From: CBDDLJ01 sp965230635
GTDB taxonomy: Bacteria > Pseudomonadota > Gammaproteobacteria > UBA1113
Assembly: GCA_965230635.1 (NCBI GenBank)
Contig: CBDDLJ010000005.1
Span: forward strand, 1 to 27,821
DNA length: 27,821 nucleotides
Reading direction: 5' to 3'
The notes beneath the pieces were generated by a model that did not search any database, had not been told where the DNA came from, and was given only the letters and a program-made list of their open reading frames with translations. Positions 24,622 to 27,821 of the stretch are shown here, one piece after another. The first letter of the stretch is position 1. Each line of letters opens with the position of its first letter. The translations under genes and the position numbers were made by a program.

Positions 24622-27600
24622 ATGAATTATTTAAAGGAGCTAAATGCACAATGCGATGCTAAGAGACAACAACACCTCGGAGTAATAGTAAATGATAAGG
24701 CGATTGTTAATTTAAAGCAAACGCTTAAAGACATGGGTTGCACGGATTATCAAAACATTCCTCGCAAACAATTAGCACATTTGTTAGCACTTGGTGAGTC
24801 AGAGCGCGGGCAGATCCTAAAAACGATTAGCCAATTTAAACCAGATAGTATAATGGCATCAGGAAACGCAGAAGTAAACGTTGTCCAATACTTAAAAGGC
24901 GTGTTAAATCGTAAGGCTCATTATACCGCTACACCAGGGGAAAGCGCTAGCAGTTCATCAACGGAGGAAACAGTAGAATGTCAACAGGAACCTCAAATAA
25001 GAACAACCGATAACGACGATTGCCTCTCTCGTCATGAGTCAATATCAAATTTACCGATTACACCATCGTTATCTCAAGTAGCAGCTTATCATGATGCGCA
25101 AGTCAACATTAAAGCAATCATAAAAGATTCTTTTAATATTTCTAGTGGCTGTACGAATTTTTCCTTGCCTGAATTATCAAAATTAATAACTTTTCTAGAG
25201 GCACTAAGAGAAAAAGATTTATCACAAGACGATGTGAATACCCTTCTTCGCAATGCTGAGACGTACCAACAGGATAACTATGTTGTTCATGCGGTATGTA
25301 TTTATGCGCTGCTCTACCTGGCCAAGGAGAAGAATACCAACCGAGATACTCACACACTGCTATTTTATCAAGAAAAATTATCACTGCTGCTAAGTCAAAG
25401 GCCTTTCAAGGGTAAGCAGATCGCGTTTCAATCTGCGCAAGGGACGTTTCATCAACCCTTAGAGATAAAGGAATCGGATACGTGGATTGATGTGGCGTTA
25501 CGCTTTAAGCAAAGTTCGTTAATGCATTATTTGCTCAGTCATGATGAGTTTTTCCAAGATTTTAGCATACAGCCGGCGGGCAAAGAAGCCGGTGATGGTG
25601 TAGTTGAGGTTGAGCGTGAAACCGTGCTGCATCGACTGTGCTGTTCTGGCATTGCGGACTTATCACTCTATCAGCGGTTTGTAAAAATATGGCCACAGGC
25701 ACTGAGTGCTCGGATGCCAGATTTTCATTTACCCTTGCATAAAGCGGCGTGTTTTGCCGATCAGAATGTGTTTCATTATTTAGCTGAAAAGACAACAAAA
25801 GCCTGGGTGCAAGCCGATAGTCAAGGCAATACATTACTGCATTTGGCAGCAATGTATGCTAATACCAAGGTGGTTGAACTATTACTACAACAAATGAATG
25901 TTGATGTGAATGCACGCAATAAGGATAAGCGCACACCATTGCATTGTGCTGCAGCAGGCCAGCAATTGAATCAAGGCAGTACATTGGAAGACTACGAAAC
26001 GGTATTCTATAGTTTATTAGCACAAGGTGCTAAACCAGCATGTGTGGATAGCCACCAAAGAACAGCCAGAGATATAGTAAGGGTGTCAAGTAATGGTCGA
26101 CTACTATTAGACATATTTGATAAGGCACTCAATCGTACAGCGCCAGAGCGATCATGGCAAACTTTGCAGTCTGTGATGATGTCGCACTATACTGAAGAGG
26201 CATTTGTGAAAAAACGACTATTTAAGAGCTATTATTTTTCACTAGCGGATCACTTTGTGAATCTTCAGATAGTAAAAAAACGATACAATGCAACGGATAG
26301 ACAACAATTTAGTAACAACAGATTTACCTATAAACCATTGCAAGAGCAAGATAGGCTAGGGGATGAGAGAAAAGCCATTGATAATTTAACGCAGTTATTT
26401 GATGTTAATACGTATCAAGATGTTAATGAAAACCAACCAAATAAGATAAAGACAGTCATTGTTTCAGGCGTTGCAGGTGTAGGTAAAACCACGCTGAGTG
26501 ATTATATTGCATATCAGTGGGCACGCTTTAGACAGGGTGAAGGAAAAGCAGGATTGTGGTCAACGTTTGATGTGGTTCTGATAATTCGATGTCGTTACTT
26601 GCACGAAAAGATGCTTAATCCTGATTGGACAGATGCTGATTTATTGCGTTTTGCCTGCTTAGACGGTTTATCAGTATCAGCGTGTGAGATGCAGTATATA
26701 CTTCGACAGATGGGTGAGATACCGGAAAAATGCTTGCTTTTATTCGATGGTTTGAATGAATTGCCAGAAGTTAAGCGAGAGAGTGTGACAGGACGATTGC
26801 TGGACCGTTTATTTAAACTACCATTTAAGAAAATAATCACAACCCGTCCTTATGGAATAGATCGCTTAGCACAGTGGATAAAGCATGATGGTTTGGTGGA
26901 AATCAGCGGTTTTACCGATGAAAATATATATAAGTATATTAATGCTATAGAAGAAAAACATTTTAGAAATCAAGCTCATTTAATACGAAAAATTCTCGAT
27001 CGAAACCCAAGCATTAAAAGTATTGCTCATATTCCTATAACTCTTTATTTTATCGTGCGTTCAATAAAGTATGATAAACTTACCCAAAATAATACTAATC
27101 AGGATGGCTTTGAAGATGCGTTATGTGACATCAGTGTAACGAATTTATTTCATGAAATACAAAAAATGTATATGCATCGATATTTACCTCAAGACATTAC
27201 ATCAAAAATGATTTTGGAAAAATTAGGTCAATTAGCACTAATTGGAATCAAACATAAAACTGGCTTTATACCCAATAGTTGCTTCAAAGAATATAATTGT
27301 AATATGCCAGAGCTAATACAGTCAGTTTTTTTACAAGAAATAAGTCACAACGATAATACTAATCATCGTATCTATCAGTTTTCATATCCATACTTTAAAG
27401 ATTACTTTGCCGCATGTAAAATAGCAAAATCACTACAAAATTTTAATCAAGAAGACTTTTGCTCTATAAAAGAGTTGCTAATCCAGAATAAACTAAACCC
27501 TGAATTTAAATACATTTACATATTTTTATCTGGCATTCTCAAAGATGAAAAGAATGCATTAAATACATTTTTTGGAATTTTATTCGAGGAACCTCACGAT

Positions 27601-27821
27601 CAAATTGGATTATATGATACTAAGTTAATTTTACAATGCTGGGATGAAACGGAATATAATGAAAAAATAAAATATGCAAGCGAAATATCAAGTCATTTGG
27701 TCTTATGGATAAAAAAAATAATTAAATCAGTGACTCAATGCATTAAAGATAGAAAAGAATTGGATTATAACATGGCACTGAAAGAAATACCTCTTGGTTT
27801 GCAATCGATATTAAACGGTTT
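24622..27821 (+). CDS. Second ankyrin-NACHT protein, 3' end outside window (1066+ aa)
   Basis: The frame is open from ATG 24622, which has a GGGGAGAG ribosome binding site, to the window edge with no stop, so at least 1066 residues are encoded. The N-terminal ~285 residues are unrecognised and differ from those of the upstream gene; a Ser-rich linker (SASSSSTEETVE) lies near 115. Ankyrin repeats follow (about 285-490; clearest GNTLLHLAAMYANTKVVELLLQ and KRTPLHCAAAGQQL). A linker shared with the paralogue comes next (SLADHFVNLQ, YKPLQEQDRL, NTYQDVN). The NACHT domain has Walker A GVAGVGKTT (Lys622) and Walker B LLLFDGLNE, with Asn712 where the paralogue has Asp. The part after the NTPase core is AT-rich and diverged, but keeps a counterpart of the FLHLSFQEF motif (YQFSYPYFKDYFAA, near 917). 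Whether helical repeats follow cannot be seen. Tandem placement suggests duplication and perhaps joint function. Confidence 0.92.
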   Translation, partial: MNYLKELNAQCDAKRQQHLGVIVNDKAIVNLKQTLKDMGCTDYQNIPRKQLAHLLALGESERGQILKTISQFKPDSIMASGNAEVNVVQYLKGVLNRKAHYTATPGESASSSSTEETVECQQEPQIRTTDNDDCLSRHESISNLPITPSLSQVAAYHDAQVNIKAIIKDSFNISSGCTNFSLPELSKLITFLEALREKDLSQDDVNTLLRNAETYQQDNYVVHAVCIYALLYLAKEKNTNRDTHTLLFYQEKLSLLLSQRPFKGKQIAFQSAQGTFHQPLEIKESDTWIDVALRFKQSSLMHYLLSHDEFFQDFSIQPAGKEAGDGVVEVERETVLHRLCCSGIADLSLYQRFVKIWPQALSARMPDFHLPLHKAACFADQNVFHYLAEKTTKAWVQADSQGNTLLHLAAMYANTKVVELLLQQMNVDVNARNKDKRTPLHCAAAGQQLNQGSTLEDYETVFYSLLAQGAKPACVDSHQRTARDIVRVSSNGRLLLDIFDKALNRTAPERSWQTLQSVMMSHYTEEAFVKKRLFKSYYFSLADHFVNLQIVKKRYNATDRQQFSNNRFTYKPLQEQDRLGDERKAIDNLTQLFDVNTYQDVNENQPNKIKTVIVSGVAGVGKTTLSDYIAYQWARFRQGEGKAGLWSTFDVVLIIRCRYLHEKMLNPDWTDADLLRFACLDGLSVSACEMQYILRQMGEIPEKCLLLFDGLNELPEVKRESVTGRLLDRLFKLPFKKIITTRPYGIDRLAQWIKHDGLVEISGFTDENIYKYINAIEEKHFRNQAHLIRKILDRNPSIKSIAHIPITLYFIVRSIKYDKLTQNNTNQDGFEDALCDISVTNLFHEIQKMYMHRYLPQDITSKMILEKLGQLALIGIKHKTGFIPNSCFKEYNCNMPELIQSVFLQEISHNDNTNHRIYQFSYPYFKDYFAACKIAKSLQNFNQEDFCSIKELLIQNKLNPEFKYIYIFLSGILKDEKNALNTFFGILFEEPHDQIGLYDTKLILQCWDETEYNEKIKYASEISSHLVLWIKKIIKSVTQCIKDRKELDYNMALKEIPLGLQSILNG
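26473..26816 (+). repeat. NACHT-core segment shared with the upstream paralogue (copy 2)
   Basis: This is the counterpart of 20855-21198, with eight base differences. Three are silent; the other five fall in four codons and give Ser to Pro, Gly to Asp, Asp to Asn (in Walker B) and Ala to Asp relative to copy 1. Confidence 0.85.

Overview
The window looks like part of the chromosome of an AT-rich gammaproteobacterium, most likely an intracellular or host-associated member of the Legionellales (inference). The grounds are FadE/FadI/FadJ-type beta-oxidation enzymes, a pilVWXY1 type IV pilus cluster, decayed Rpn-family and ATPase genes, and very large ankyrin-repeat proteins of the kind common in such bacteria. 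No rRNA, tRNA or CRISPR array was seen.

Layout. Positions 1-980 hold the 3' end of an unidentified gene, a truncated ATPase gene on the minus strand behind a 35-bp palindrome, a second decayed copy of the first gene's 3' tail, and a 161-bp foldback (MITE-like) element. Positions 984-6761 are a tight three-gene fatty-acid oxidation operon (acyl-CoA dehydrogenase, thiolase, hydratase/dehydrogenase) with overlapping reading frames. Positions 6909-7745 are an Rpn-family gene broken by a second copy of the same foldback element, a frameshift and a stop. Positions 8036-8671 (minus strand) encode a Ser/Asp-repeat lipoprotein with its own terminator. Positions 8904-9827 encode an L,D-transpeptidase. 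Positions 10110-15510 carry the minor pilin and adhesin genes pilV, pilW, pilX and pilY1, followed by a small acidic protein gene. Positions 15782-16672 are mostly decayed sequence.

The most unusual part is 16673-27821. It carries two adjacent paralogous giant genes on the plus strand. The first is complete (2569 aa): an unrecognised N-terminal ~1000 residues, an ankyrin domain, a NACHT NTPase, and an array of 15 near-identical 38-residue helical repeats. The second starts at 24622 and remains open at the window edge (at least 1066 aa): an unrecognised N-terminus, ankyrin repeats, and a NACHT domain. The two share a 344-bp stretch over the NTPase core at about 98% DNA identity between flanks of only about 75-81%, which suggests gene conversion. 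The second copy has Asn in place of the second Asp of the Walker B motif.

These look like STAND-type signalling ATPases. They could be anti-phage sensors or secreted host-directed proteins; the sequence alone does not decide. The fad and pil genes are ordinary housekeeping operons, and the accessory material lies between them.
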